Positions 26,901 to 38,301 of a stretch of DNA of 64,000 nt are shown here, piece by piece. The translations under genes and the position numbers were made by a program. The stretch's first letter is position 1. The number at the start of each line of letters is the position of its first letter. A model generated the notes under the pieces. The model did not search any database. It was not told the origin of the DNA and worked only from the letters and a program-made list of their open reading frames with translations. This stretch comes from Corinectria fuckeliana (lineage: Eukaryota; Ascomycota; Sordariomycetes; Hypocreales; Nectriaceae), in the NCBI GenBank assembly GCA_019137255.1, contig WPDH01000114.1, forward strand, positions 287,036 through 351,035. Direction: 5' to 3'.

Positions 26901-28256
26901 CCTTAATATCTACCTAGTGATATTAGTTGCTTAACTTAAGCTAGTAGACAAACTGATTAGATAACTAGAAGCTATCCTAATAAAAGACTATAAGGCAGAA
27001 AACTAAAGGGATAAGTATAAACACTAGGAAGTTAATTAAGTAATTAGATTATAAACATAAAAGCAAGAAAAAGAAAAACTAAAGACTAAGTATCTTATTA
27101 TATAGAAAGAATAGCTAAGTAACTATAACCTCTAGCTAGAAGAAGATACTATTAAAAGTAATAAGCTTATTATAAAATACTAGGTAAGAGAGTAATATAA
27201 AGCAGAACTTACTAAGAAATAAAAACATAAGTATAGTAAGCTACAGCTAGTTATATAAGTAATAACTATACTAGTTAAAAAATAGACTAAGAATAATATA
27301 GCAGACTAGATATATAATACTACTAAGGCCTCACACTAAAAGCATAAAAGACTAAGAAAGAACCTCACACTATAAAATACTATAGTATTAAGAGTGCCAG
27401 CTAGAGAGAGTCCTATTCAGGGAAATCCTAGGCTATAATAGTAGATCACCTAGGGTAACAGCCTAGTATATTTACTACCACCTTACTAAGAACACTACTA
27501 ACAGCTGCTACTAGCTAATAACAGGACATATAAGTAAGAAATTAATACCTTATAACTTAGCATACTATTTTCTTTTATTATTATTTTCCTTTATATATTA
27601 CTATCTTCACTTCTTAGAGGAGAAGGCTATAATCTTACACTACTAACACACAGGAAATACCCTATAATACTAAACAAGAAGAATAAGTACTATTCTAAGT
27701 TCCCCTATTAAGTAATATATTTCCATCTAAAAACTAAAAGCTTTACTAGCTATTTAAAAACCAGCTCACCTAATATCCTCTCTACCTCTAGTATAAAAGG
27801 TATTACTAAGCTATACAGCTATATAGTAATAAATATAACCTTAGAGCAGCTAAAAGCTTTAACTAATACTATATTTAGATTAAGACCTTTCTATAACACT
27901 ATAGATATTTCTACTAGCTCACACAAGTTAAAAGCTATAACTCTAACACTAGGTTTATAAACTAACAGAACTAAATATACTACTATAATAACCTAAACTA
28001 TAATTAGTATAAAACCCTAAATAAAGCTATAAGTAAAGTTATAAGTAAAGCAGTAAGTAAGGCAGCTAGTAAACTAAGCATACTACTATAAGAAATACTA
28101 TAATAAATATAAGAATAGAACAGGTGGTACTAGAGTAGTAGCCCTCCTCTAGCAGGAAATACTTACACCCCTACTATAAGCTTTAATAATATAACTAGGC
28201 TAACACAAACTAATATTTATAAACTAACTATATCTATTATCAGAAAAATTAAGATC

Positions 28257-29387
28257 TTTATAATCCTCACTAAAATACTTAAGCGAATTACTAAGATAAC
28301 CTCCTAGTAGTTACCCACCCTAATTAATAGAGCCTAAAAAGCCCTTAATAAGATTAGAGGATTAGTAGATAACTATACTTATATTAACTTAGCACGCCAG
28401 CTTTAGCCTAATATGCAACAGGAAATTAACACTCCTATTAGCTTATCACTTAAACACGCCCGCTTTACTAACCCTATCTTAAACACTCTAACTCATAAAC
28501 TAAAGTATTAGCTCTTTATAACAGCCCTATTAGGGACTATAACCCCTTAAGGAAATTATAATAAAAATCTATTTATGTTATAAAATATTATCACCCCTGC
28601 TAAATAAAGCACTACTAATACACTTTTAGCAGCTATTAATAACAGTATAGTCACAACTTTATAACAAGTAATAGTAAGTATATAACTTAAGACTACTACC
28701 CTGTGAAATAACACACCTATTATCCTAAAAGCTATAGTCTAGCAAGAAGGAGAAACCACACTAGTATAGTATATCTAGGCAGCTAACTAAGCTATCTAGT
28801 TTCTTAATATTAATATAGCTAAATATTTTGCTAAATACTATTAGGTTTACTATAAAATAATATAATTAGACTACTCTCTGTGATAGATAGCATAAATAGC
28901 AGGGATATCTCTAGAACTAGTAATCTGTCTTAATAACACACTATAGGTAATTAGCTTCCTAGATAATAACACAACTAAGCTAGCTAAGCAAATAGCATAA
29001 TAAAAGTTCTTTTCCTACCTAGAGACTACTACTAAAGTAATTAAGGCAGTATTATAGTTCTATAAGAAAGGCAAGTAGAACACAACTAGAAGACTTATAC
29101 TTATTACCCCTGCTAGCGCTAAGTAAAACATATAGGCTATTAGCCTTCTAATAGTGCTCTACACTACTAAGGCTAGGAAATACTAACTCTACTAACCCGC
29201 CCCTGCTAATACTAAGGAATATAATATGCCTACTATAACTATAAATTTAGAGAAGCTTATTAGGGAGGAATATAAGAGTATAACTAATAATATATATAAG
29301 AAGTTCCTAATAAACTAAACAGGCAAAGAAAATATAACAGATAAAAGAGCCTAGTAGGGCTAGGAGATTTCCCCTAATGTATAATAG
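28257..29387 (+). pseudogene. Extra reading frame downstream of pol in Gypsy family 2
   Basis: About 377 codons in one frame, different from the pol frame, in which the interruptions are mostly TAA/TAG codons that would be CAA/CAG (Gln) before C-to-T mutation. The rest reads like protein (for example KHARFTNPILNTL, ETTTKVIKAVL, NLEKLIREEYKSI). Copy B, read on its minus strand at about 47366-46236, keeps the same frame. Where copy A has CTCTACTAACCC (stop), copy B has CTCTACCAACTC (Gln). The product would be Gln/Asn/Thr-rich with no motif I recognise. It could be an accessory ORF or captured host sequence. Confidence 0.45.
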
Positions 29388-29529
29388 TAAAACATAAGGT
29401 AAGCACCCCTAGATTAAGAAAATCCTATATATAACTATTAATAAAACTCCCACTAGTATAAAAAACAGCCTAGCTATAATTAATATAAATACACTAAGAA
29501 TAGTATACTTTTCTTTTATTATAGGGATT

Positions 29530-29914
29530 TATTACAAAATAAGCTAGATAGAGGGCTATTACTATCTAATAACAGCCTAGGCTATAACCCTAGAGAGGGC
29601 TACTAAAGAGTGGCTATAATAAGGAGAGAAATCTCTTACTAATTAGGCTGGGAATAGTCCTAAGAAATCCTAGGATAGTCCTAGAGAAATCCTAAGACCT
29701 ATCTAGAGATTTCCTAGAGAGTGACTAGAGAGTGCCTTAAGACTTCCCCTTATATAAAGGGAAAGATAGTTATTAGAATAAATAGAAGAATTATAATCTT
29801 ATTATCTTACTATCTTACTCTTAAGCTTTAAGGTATCTTAATTATATAAGTAGGGATTCTTCCTCTTAGTAGTATTTACTCTGTATATCTCTTAATATAG
29901 TTGATTTTATATTA
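29530..29914 (+). repeat. Gypsy family 2 copy A, 3' LTR
   Basis: 385 bp, same ends as 20518-20902, followed by the ATAAT target duplication. Confidence 0.9.
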
Positions 29915-29919
29915 ATAAT

Positions 29920-31020
29920 AAAAGCTAGAAAAGTTATTAGCTTAAGTTTTACTTACTAGGTAGTTATTATAAAAAGTGATTACTATACTTAAGTCTTAGT
30001 CTTAAAAGCAGAAAGCACTATAAGATAGTATTTTACTCTTTATATAGTCTTCTTAGAAATTAACCTTTAAGAGTAGTAGTTTAATACTAATTTTCCCTCT
30101 TAGAAATATAACTATATAAAGTTAGGCTTTATAACTATCTTAGTATATAAAAAGTAGTTAAAAAAGGTTTTTATTAAGAAAATAAAACTAGAAAACCTAA
30201 CTTAATAGTAGATCTTAATTCTTAATAGCTTTACTAGTTATATTTTTATCTAATTCTAATTTTAAGTATTATTTTATTAAATTTAAGTTATCTATTTACC
30301 TTCTTATAGCTTATATATTATATAGCTACTTAATATAAGTATATTTAGCCTAATTAAGTATACTTTTAAATATTATATATACTAGTATTTCTCTTTTATA
30401 TTAATAGCTCTTATTTTAAAGTAATACTTTCTAAAGTGTTATAAAATAGCTTTAGAGGAAGATATAACTAAGAGAAACTTCTAAGGTGGTTTTTCTAAAG
30501 TAAAAATATAGCTAGTTAATATAAAAAAACTATTAGTATATATTATAATTACTAACTAAGCACTATAAGCAAAAATAGTATTTTATACCTTAAAGTATTA
30601 AAAGATTATATAAGATAGTATTTCTTATATACTAAGAAATAAAAGTAAGCTTATAAGCTAGCTTAATTTACTATAAAGTAATCTTAGTAGTTTTAATTAT
30701 ATTATCTAAGAGATAAGAGAAAAAGCTAGTAATATACTTAATTATTAGACTATAAAAATTATTAAATTAAGATATAAAGTTATATATTTAAAAGACTAAA
30801 TAAGATTATAAAAAGTTATAAGAAGAAAGATAATTAAATTTAACCTAATTACTACTTTTCTAATATATATAAAGATTATAAAAGCTAGAAGTAAGACTAT
30901 AAAGAAAAAAAGAGAAAAAAGGTATATTCTACTCGCCCTAGTGAAAGAAATCTCTAAAGAAGTAGGCAGTTTAACTATAGATAGCATAATAAACATATTC
31001 TAGTCTTAGCTAGTTATTTT
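29920..31020. repeat. AT-rich, RIP-mutated tail of island 1
   Basis: Same base composition as the rest of the island and no recognisable domain. It should be the continuation of whatever copy A inserted into. The island ends abruptly near 31030, where GC-rich sequence resumes. Confidence 0.5.
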
Positions 31021-34000
31021 CTATTATATTTGTTAAGGAATACAGCCTTAAAGTCTGATTAAAAACACGGTCTGCTGCGCGGGATACAGGTGCGCGCGGG
31101 ATGCCGGGTCCCCACCCTACGAATTGTGGCCGCGGACCTGAATGGTGCTTGACCTTGTTGGTTTTTGTACCCGCCGGTGACTCTGACGGCCAGTGGAGAT
31201 GTTAAGAGGCCTCGCACTGAAACATTCCACGCTCAGCTTTATAAAGTATCCACAAAAGATATTGTCATCAGTTATCTAAATTGCATGCTGTAGTATATTG
31301 CCCTCCGCGACGGCTCCATTAGTGTTCCCTCTCCGACTCGTCGAATTGTTTCGACCACTCCGTCTCGACCTTCGGGGGTTCAATCCGAGTCTAGGCCATC
31401 GATGGATCATCTTCTCAAACCCCGCTCGCCCCAACGTCCCACGACCATAGGGTGTGGGCTAGTTCGTCAGTTCAATCGGCAATAATAGATATGGCGACGG
31501 CGAGAACGGAAAGATGGGCAAACTTGGGACTTGTGATGTGAAGATTCGTAGCTACTCAATCTTCTCAGTTGCAAGTCCTGGTACACCACCCACCACCCCT
31601 TCCCTCCTCCGCCTCCACCTCTCCATCTCCCCGTGGTATTGCTTGTTGACCCCGGTCGCAGATGCCGACGTTGCTCGCTTCGAAGGGGCAGTCTTCCATT
31701 CGCTCAAATTCCCTACAAGTTTTCGTTTAGCCGGGGCTACTGAGTGAGCGTCTGTCCACTCTTGCTATGAGAACATATCAGACGAGTCGGCTTGGGAGTA
31801 CGTACGAAGCATACCTGGATAAGGTTTCCCATATCTTTTAGAATGTTTGTTCGCAAGCAAGGAGGTTGAAACAAGCCTGGAAAGTAGTTCACAGTATCAG
31901 AAGATCATTAGAGAAAAAAGACAACTTACAGTAAAGCCAACTCTCGACCTAACATTACGTTAATATAAGTGGAAATAGACAGCCTATACCACAATAAAGA
32001 CATAGTAGTAAGAGAAACAGGAGCAGCTTCGTATTACTGCCTAAGAGGCTAAAAAAGGCGGGCGAGGGCGGACTGGTGCTAGTATTCTAATCTACTAGTT
32101 AGTTCAGCTTTTGTTAGTAAGAAATTAACATACCAATGTGTTCTATCTAGTATTGCACTTCTAGTTGCAGCAAAAAGGTAATGCGCACTACGCTGAGGTA
32201 AAGTGCTAAGCTGGCCTAAATGCTAAATGTGACACTAGCTCTCTTTCTCTAGGACAATCTCTAGGTCAGCTATGTGATTCTTTTTCAGCATACGTAAAAG
32301 TACATACCTCAGTCTTAGCAGCTAAGGCTTTCTGCTGCTTAATAAGTTTCTATACTGCTAGGACTTTTTCTAATTTCTATAAAGGCATATAATGTTAGTT
32401 AACTATAGATTATTAGTAGTTTACTCTAATATTAGAGAGTATATATAAGGGTGCTAGTAATTGTATACTATATCACAAGTAAGTTAATATTCCCCTGAGG
32501 TTACTATAACCTGAATAAAATATATATACATCTCTGCGAGATTTAGCGTCCTTTATATTAAATAGGTTAGCAAATAATAACAAATAAGGGTTGTATCACC
32601 TAGCCAAATTTCTAGCTGGGCGGCCTATACAATAGAAGACCTTTGTTAGATACCTTAAAAGCTAAGTCGATGCACAGTTATAGCCAACTAACCTTGGCCT
32701 TCTCGCGCCAATACTATATCCAATTAGCAAGATAGTTAAGAGTCAGTGAACAAAACTGTACGAAGTACGTACAGCCACATTCTCTTCGGCTGCCTAGAAG
32801 CGGATATGTCAGCGTAAAACATTCCCTGCGCACAGAGACCAGTACTTACCTCCCGGGACCCAGGCTGACAACAAGTCAATCTCCACGTCATCCTTGACAC
32901 ATACACTTCAAGGCCACGGGGAGGGATATACCTTGGATCGTTTCTAAAGATATGTTAATGACAGGACAAGAGATATCAAGGTATAGAGAGGAATTGGGAC
33001 ATACCTTGGCGGCGGGGGCGGAGCTGGTGGTATCATCCTATCCCCTTACTCTCAGTAACTGTGATACTACTTAGGTCGCAGATCCTGGTCGATGTCTTAC
33101 CGGAGCGATGATGGCGGGGGCGGAGGTGGAGGCGGTCGACATCTAGTATAACAGTGGTTAGAGCTAGGCCGATTGAGCTGTGCTGCACTGCAACTAGTTT
33201 GCATACTTCTGAGAAGCCCGTGGCCTTCTGTCCCGCCTGCAACTGTATCAGTCTCAAATCATGCTTGTTAAATATTGCTTCTAGTCGTCCTCTTTCTGAT
33301 GCAGGTAGAAAGCAGCATCATCAACAGGTGGGCATGTCCAAGACACAGTGGAGCGGCGGGCAGGGAGGGAGGAAGGTCGCTTGGCTTAGGATGCAGCGGC
33401 GAGGTTGGAGGCTAAGAGTTTCCTGCTCACATGACAGGGAGGGCTCAAGGGCCGGGTCAGTGCCTGAGGCTTTCCGCGGCCGACGGGTTGAGGGCCTTAG
33501 GTATTACTTTCGGTGCACCTGTCCACCAGCTGGCCGTTATGGGGAGATAAACACAACTATCAGCCGAACCTGGTCTGTCACAATGGGTTGAACGAGATCC
33601 AGAAATATGCACATGCGAACACTCCGGGGTTATTAACATTAACTGTTCAGTTTGTAGGCTATATAGCTTGAAAGCGTGGGTGGCGTCGCCTTTAGCTGTC
33701 ACATTTCGGGATTATAATCGGTATTCAGGATCATCTAGACATCACCACAACCTTCTAATTATTAACATCACTGCCTAGATGACCCACAGGTGGCCTAACC
33801 TCACGATAATTATTGTGACCCTAGCCCTACTAATAACAAAGGCAGCCGACTTTCTACAACCTTCTACGGATTTACTAGGAGCCTAAAATTAATGTATTTA
33901 GACCCTTAATTTGTCCCTCTTTTAGCTAGGAAATCAAGAGCTTTTCACCCCAAGATTTAATCCCTACTTTGCGATATTAGCAGTCACTTATACTCCTAAA

Positions 34001-35493
34001 TCCTAACCTAGCTCCTAAATCCTAACTCAACTCCTAGCTCCTAATACTAGTCTTAACTCCTAACTTGGCTCTTTAAGACAATTAGGGTGTGGCTAAAGGC
34101 TTCCACGCCTGCATAGTTAGCCAGGTACAGCATCTTTATTAGCCTCAGCACTGCATCCACGAACTTTGCATCGGAAGTGAAGGCCATAAACAGTGAAAAC
34201 AATTGAGCCTTTCTATTATATAGTACTTACTTGCCCTAGCTAGCCCTCGAGCTTCCTACGGCACCCCATCACAGCCCTTGGGTCGGATGGGCCCGTCTAT
34301 TTTGGGCTTTGCATCCCGCTCACACCACCATCGACACGATCTTTGCGTGAAACTCAACAGCATGATTGTCTCTCGAAAATTTTCATACGAACATCAGAAT
34401 CCACTGCACGATTCCTCACCCTTGACCAACGCGCAGCGCCTGGAGAAGATGCCTGCCTGACAAATGCGAACAGGGCCTGTTAACAGGCTAATACTGGGAA
34501 CTGACCCTCCGAGTCGCTCAACACCTCCATGAATCCCTTCCGGCACGCTATGATTGGACACCGTGCTTAGGCAAAACGTTCCCTAGTCCGTTATCAGAAC
34601 CAAGAGCTGTTTCTTCTATCACAGGTTGGTATATAATAGGTCGAACAGCTGCAAACTGACGAGGAGTGCTACAGGCGTACGGTGGACGCTCGGTCGTGGC
34701 GACAACCTTCGCGACCCTGGCTTTGCTCAAGACGACCAAAGCTGGGAGGCTAACACCGACGCACTAGGTATAGAACTCGTTTACTAATGGGTGTCTAGGT
34801 AGCGACGGACTCTTTCCAGTCTGTCCTGATTCTCCTAGCTGTCCTATCTCGGAAGCATTTCAGCTTCCTTTGCTGTGACTCAGTCAAAATATCGCGGACT
34901 AGTCCACGAAGCACTATTCGGACTAGCGTAGCTTCTTGCCCGGGCGTCATAACGATATGCCGGTAGTAATATCTGATCGGAGCACCGTGCGACTGCAACC
35001 GCCGAGGAACAGAAGCACAGAAACAAAGATAAGGAATGAGCCGGGCGAAAGCGACTCAAAGCGTAATCAGACGTCAATTCGCATCGCTCCATCTCGCCAG
35101 ATGTCGAGAAAATAGCAGAACACCAGCCGCGGGTATTCTGGCGATTGCCTCGGAGCTACATCTAAACCCGAATGCCCGTTGAACACGATACACGGACTCG
35201 CATCTCCACCCTCCGAACCCTATCTCTGCGACGATTAACCCCTCGTCTTCAATGGCCTGCCCAATCAAGCCGCTGGGGATTCAATCTTGGCCCATCGAAG
35301 TGGATCGGTATCGCGGGGCGGTGCGGGCGGCATACCGATGATAACCTCATCTAAGCCCCCCGACAACGGAGCGCTTTGAAGGCCCCCTCTTCGCCGCGGT
35401 GATATTTCGCTTTTGCCTAGGCGGAACCGTATATCTTGTCGCATATCCGCGTCGGTGCTGTCCGCTCAGCTTGCCTCGTTACCTACCGACACA
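31021..35493. other. Gene-poor stretch between island 1 and the ACC deaminase gene
   Basis: Mixed composition: GC-normal at 31030-31900 and 32800-33700, patchily AT-rich at 31950-32700, suggesting partly mutated repeats. Open frames are short and unlike known proteins. One weak hint is a Gly-rich stretch at 33003-33144. A splice from GTATCA (about 33030) to TTAG (about 33074) could join LGGGGGAG to a short C-terminal exon ending in a Gly run and HLV before a TAA, but I found no upstream exons. A degenerate short repeat lies at 33985-34075. Confidence 0.4.
33985..34075. repeat. Degenerate CCTAA-type short repeat
   Basis: About seven variants of TCCTAACTC/TCCTAAATC/GCTCCTAA in about 90 bp. It is not a clean CCCTAA telomeric array. 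Confidence 0.5.
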
Positions 35494-36593
35494 ATGGCCA
35501 CCGTCACCCTCCCCGAGCCCTTCGCCAGCATCCCCCGAGAGTCCTTCCTCTTCGGGCCCTCTCCCATCCAGGAGCTTCCCCGGATCGCCGCCGCCCTGGG
35601 CGGGAAGGTCGGCGTCTATGCCAAGCGCGAGGACTGCAACTCCGGGCTTGCCTATGGAGGCAACAAGGTCCGAAAGCTCGAGTACGTTGAGATGCAGTAT
35701 CCCCCAAGCCATGCGACCTCGCCGCTGACAGCCACGCCCCCAGGTACCTCGCTTCCGAGGCCCTAGCCGGCGGCTGCGACACCCTCGTCTCCATCGGCGG
35801 CGTGCAGTCCAACCACACCCGCGCCGTCACGGCCGTGGCCGCCAAGCTGGGCCTCAAGGCGGCGACGGTCCAGGAGCACTGGGTCGAGTGGGAGGACCCC
35901 GGCTACGAGAAGGTCGGCAACATCCAGCTCTCGCGGCTGATGGGCGGCGACGTCCGACTTGACCCCTCGACCTTCGGCATCGAGCACAAGACCACGCTGG
36001 CCAAGCTCAAGGAGGAGATCGTGAGCAACGGCGGCAAGCCCTACTACATCCCCGCCGGAGCGTCGGACCACCCGCTCGGCGGCCTGGGCTTTGCGCGCTG
36101 GGCCTTCGAGGTGGAGGCGCAGGAGAAGGAGCTGGGCGTCTTCTTCGACACCGTCATCGTGTGCGCCGTGACGGGCTCGACGCTCGGCGGCATGATCGCC
36201 GGCTTCAAGCTGGCCGAGAAGCTGGGGTCCCCGAAGCGCAAGGTCGTCGGCATCGACGCCTCGGGCAAGGTGCAGCAGACGTTCGACCAGGTGCTGCGCA
36301 TCGCCAAGTTCACGGGCGAGAAGATCGGGCTCAAGGCGGGCGACATCACCGAGGCCGACGTGATCCTCGACGCCAACTACAACGCCAAGGTCTACGGCAT
36401 CCCCGACGAGACCACCATCGCCGCCATGAAGTTCGGCGCGAGCACCGAGGCCTTCATCACCGACCCTGTGTACGAGGGCAAGAGTCTGGCGGGCCTGATC
36501 GATCTGATCAAGACGGGCAAGATTGCGGGCGGCAACGTGTTGTATGCCCACCTGGGAGGGCAGCTAGCTCTCAACGCTTATTCTTCGCTGTAA
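35494..36593 (+). CDS. acdS: 1-aminocyclopropane-1-carboxylate (ACC) deaminase
   Basis: PLP enzyme that opens ACC, the plant ethylene precursor, to 2-oxobutyrate and ammonia; cytosolic. Two exons, 35494-35681 and 35744-36593, with a 62-nt intron (GTACGT donor, CTGAC branch site, CAG acceptor) restoring KLEYLASEAL. 345 aa, close to the usual 338-348. Seen: GGNKVRK with the PLP lysine K58, IGGVQSNHTR (S85, the substrate-carboxylate serine), GSTLGG (PLP phosphate loop), DPVYEGKS with Y306-E307, and YAHLGG with L333. Glu after Tyr and Leu before GG are the residues known to separate true ACC deaminases from D-cysteine desulfhydrases (Ser and Thr there), so the assignment is specific. GC-rich third codon positions contrast with the region upstream. 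It converges with the thiol-oxidoreductase gene, whose likely stop is 8 nt away. In fungi the enzyme is linked with plant association and shows a patchy, transfer-like distribution (known of the family, not shown here). Confidence 0.95.
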
Positions 36594-36601
36594 GGAGTGC
36601 G

Positions 36602-37352
36602 TTAAGATATCCATGGAGCATTAAATAAAATCGTTAAAGCCGCGTATTTACTGGGAATCTTTCTTTTTCTCTTTGACGAAGCCTCCATGAAACCTCGGAC
36701 GTCTTCGACGCCGTTGATGCGACGGCATCCTTGAATGGTGTACGCCGGAACGCCTGCGCCCGCCCGCCAAAGTCTCGGTTCCTTTCTGCTTCCCCATCGA
36801 CATTCCGTTCGTCAACAGTCTTCCCGTATAAGCCAGCTCCAATATAAATCTTCCTAAGGTTGTCGCCCGATGAAGTGTCTTTCTCGAGTTCGTGGTACGC
36901 CGCAAAGATGCCGTCGACAAGCGCGTTCTGAATCTCCGAGCTCTTCGTCTGGCTCAGACGAAAGAGCCGATGAGCATATCGCATGCCTCCAACATTTCCG
37001 CCGCCTTGGAAGTTGATCCCGACCGCGCGCCCGATTTGATTCATATGTTGGGCGAGTCTCGTCCGCTGCTCGGGCGTCATGCCGCTCAGCCTGACGTCGG
37101 CCACTTCGCTTTTGTCGACGCTGTGAGTCGACGGTCCGTAATCGAGGTAACAAGGTCGGTAGCCGACGGCGGAAACGTCGGATCTATCGCCTGGGTACTT
37201 CTTTTGGCAGAGGGGCATCGCCGTCTCTAACTTGCGCTCGCCGACGTAGCACCACTGCGCCTCGATGAGTGTTCTGACTCCAGATGGGAACTTACCAAGT
37301 AGTCTACCGCACACACAAAGTCGGAGACGACGTCAATACCAATGACTGGCAT
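36602..37352 (-). CDS. DsbA/FrnE-like thioredoxin-fold oxidoreductase, C-terminal frameshift
   Basis: Thioredoxin-fold thiol oxidoreductase of the DSBA-like (FrnE/HCCA isomerase) family. Exon 1, 37308-37352, encodes MPVIGIDVVSDFVCA. A 53-nt intron (37255-37307) follows. Exon 2 starts WCYVGERKLE, so the active site is CAWC and the intron falls between its two middle residues. Family features follow: YGPSTHSVDK, GINFQGGGNVGG, RYAHRLFRL, NALVDGIFAAYHE, IYIGAGLYG. From about 36775 the frame used so far (stop at 36634) loses similarity, while the third frame gives GVPAYTIQG, RRINGVEDVRGFMEA and a stop at 36602. This GVP..I.G...I.G..D...F block is the expected family C-terminus containing the cis-proline. 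No intron can join the two frames, so a one-base indel in the GC-rich run GGCGGGCGGGCGCAGG is likely (mutation or base error). Confidence 0.75.
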
Positions 37353-38301
37353 GTTCGCAGTCTGGTCCTCCACTGCTCTGGACGAACATTCATCAAGAGC
37401 AAGGCGATCCTCAGTCCGACAGAGCCAAGTGTCATCGGGGCCTGGGCTTTGCGGGCAACACCTCGCCCCGTCCTGAGCAGTGTCCTCGATGTGTTTGCCT
37501 TAACTAACCCAGAGAGGATACAGGTGGGGCCAGGCAGCCGCTCTCCTCTCCCGTTTGCTTGCAGGCAGAAGCCAAGTGCCTTGGGGAAAAAGTAGGGGCT
37601 GGGTTCCTGCATGTACTGACTGTATGTAGCCGAGCGGAAGATGAAGCCGGACCGCCAGGCCGCGTCGTTTCCCTCCTCAGCCACTTGGAAGAAGAGCTTC
37701 CAGTCTTAAGGTCTCCGGTCGAGTGTCCCAATTGTAAATCTAAAGCCAATCACGTTTTACTGTTGCTGTTGTTGCGTCACCATGCGTGAGACTCGGCCTT
37801 TGCGAGGCAGATGGTCCTCGGCACCCAACGAGTATCCCACGCAACAAGATGCATCCGACGGCCTTTCCAGCCCGGGAAACAAGAGCTGTATGGGCGAAGG
37901 ATCAAGAATTCAGTGGAATACTTTTCTGTTTACATATGTCACTCGTGTAACCTATGAGTAGGCTATGCTCCTCTCAAGCGGTCCTTTCTCTACATTGCCA
38001 ACCGCATCGCCACGAACATAACCGAAAGCCCTAGGCCACGCTAGCTGAACATCCCTTCGGTTTAACTTCGCCCTACCTCCTGTGGACAGTGAATCAATCG
38101 ACTATTTCACGGGTCCTTACAAATCCCCCAGCTATAAATTCTCCAGCTCGTGTCCGTCTGCTCAGGCTTTCCCTTCTACTATCTGCCACCGCCTGCATAC
38201 TACCTCCCCCTACCATTCCCCTACCATTCCCTTCGCACAAACTTGCTCGACAAGAGTCAACCCCAGCCATATCACGCCAACTTCACCCAGTCATCACCAG
38301 T
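37353..38301. other. Intergenic between divergent genes
   Basis: Upstream region shared by the thiol-oxidoreductase gene (minus) and the four-exon gene (plus). It contains no further gene that I can support. A tandem C-rich tract (TACCATTCCCCTACCATTCC) at about 38210-38230 is part of the 5' leader of the next gene. Confidence 0.5.

Larger units (their letters stand above)
20518..29914 (+). mobile_element. Gypsy chromovirus, family 2, copy A
   Basis: 9,397 bp, 385-bp LTRs, perfect target duplication ATAAT (20513-20517 and 29915-29919). Plus-strand pol stays in one frame over several kb: reverse transcriptase IVVDL.ALNN from 24376, the catalytic box FINN (from F.IDD) at 24673-24684, integrase IDFIIGLL from 26113, and a chromodomain YLII.KE.LSNYNL near 27091-27140. 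Downstream of pol is about 2.4 kb containing a further plus-strand frame (see 28257-29387). Same family as 45711-55105, with the same length within 2 bp. All frames carry stops. Confidence 0.9.

Noticed and set aside
30796..30996. 66-codon hydrophobic frame in the AT-rich tail of island 1.
   Set aside because: Random A/T-rich sequence yields Ile/Leu/Phe frames; no start context or homologous pattern.
31514..31747. 77-codon plus-strand frame after island 1.
   Set aside because: No domain, splice partners or family-like sequence.
35763..36551. Long antisense open frame (262 codons) over the ACC deaminase gene.
   Set aside because: Shadow of a GC-rich coding sequence. The protein is low-complexity, and the sense strand has full family motifs.
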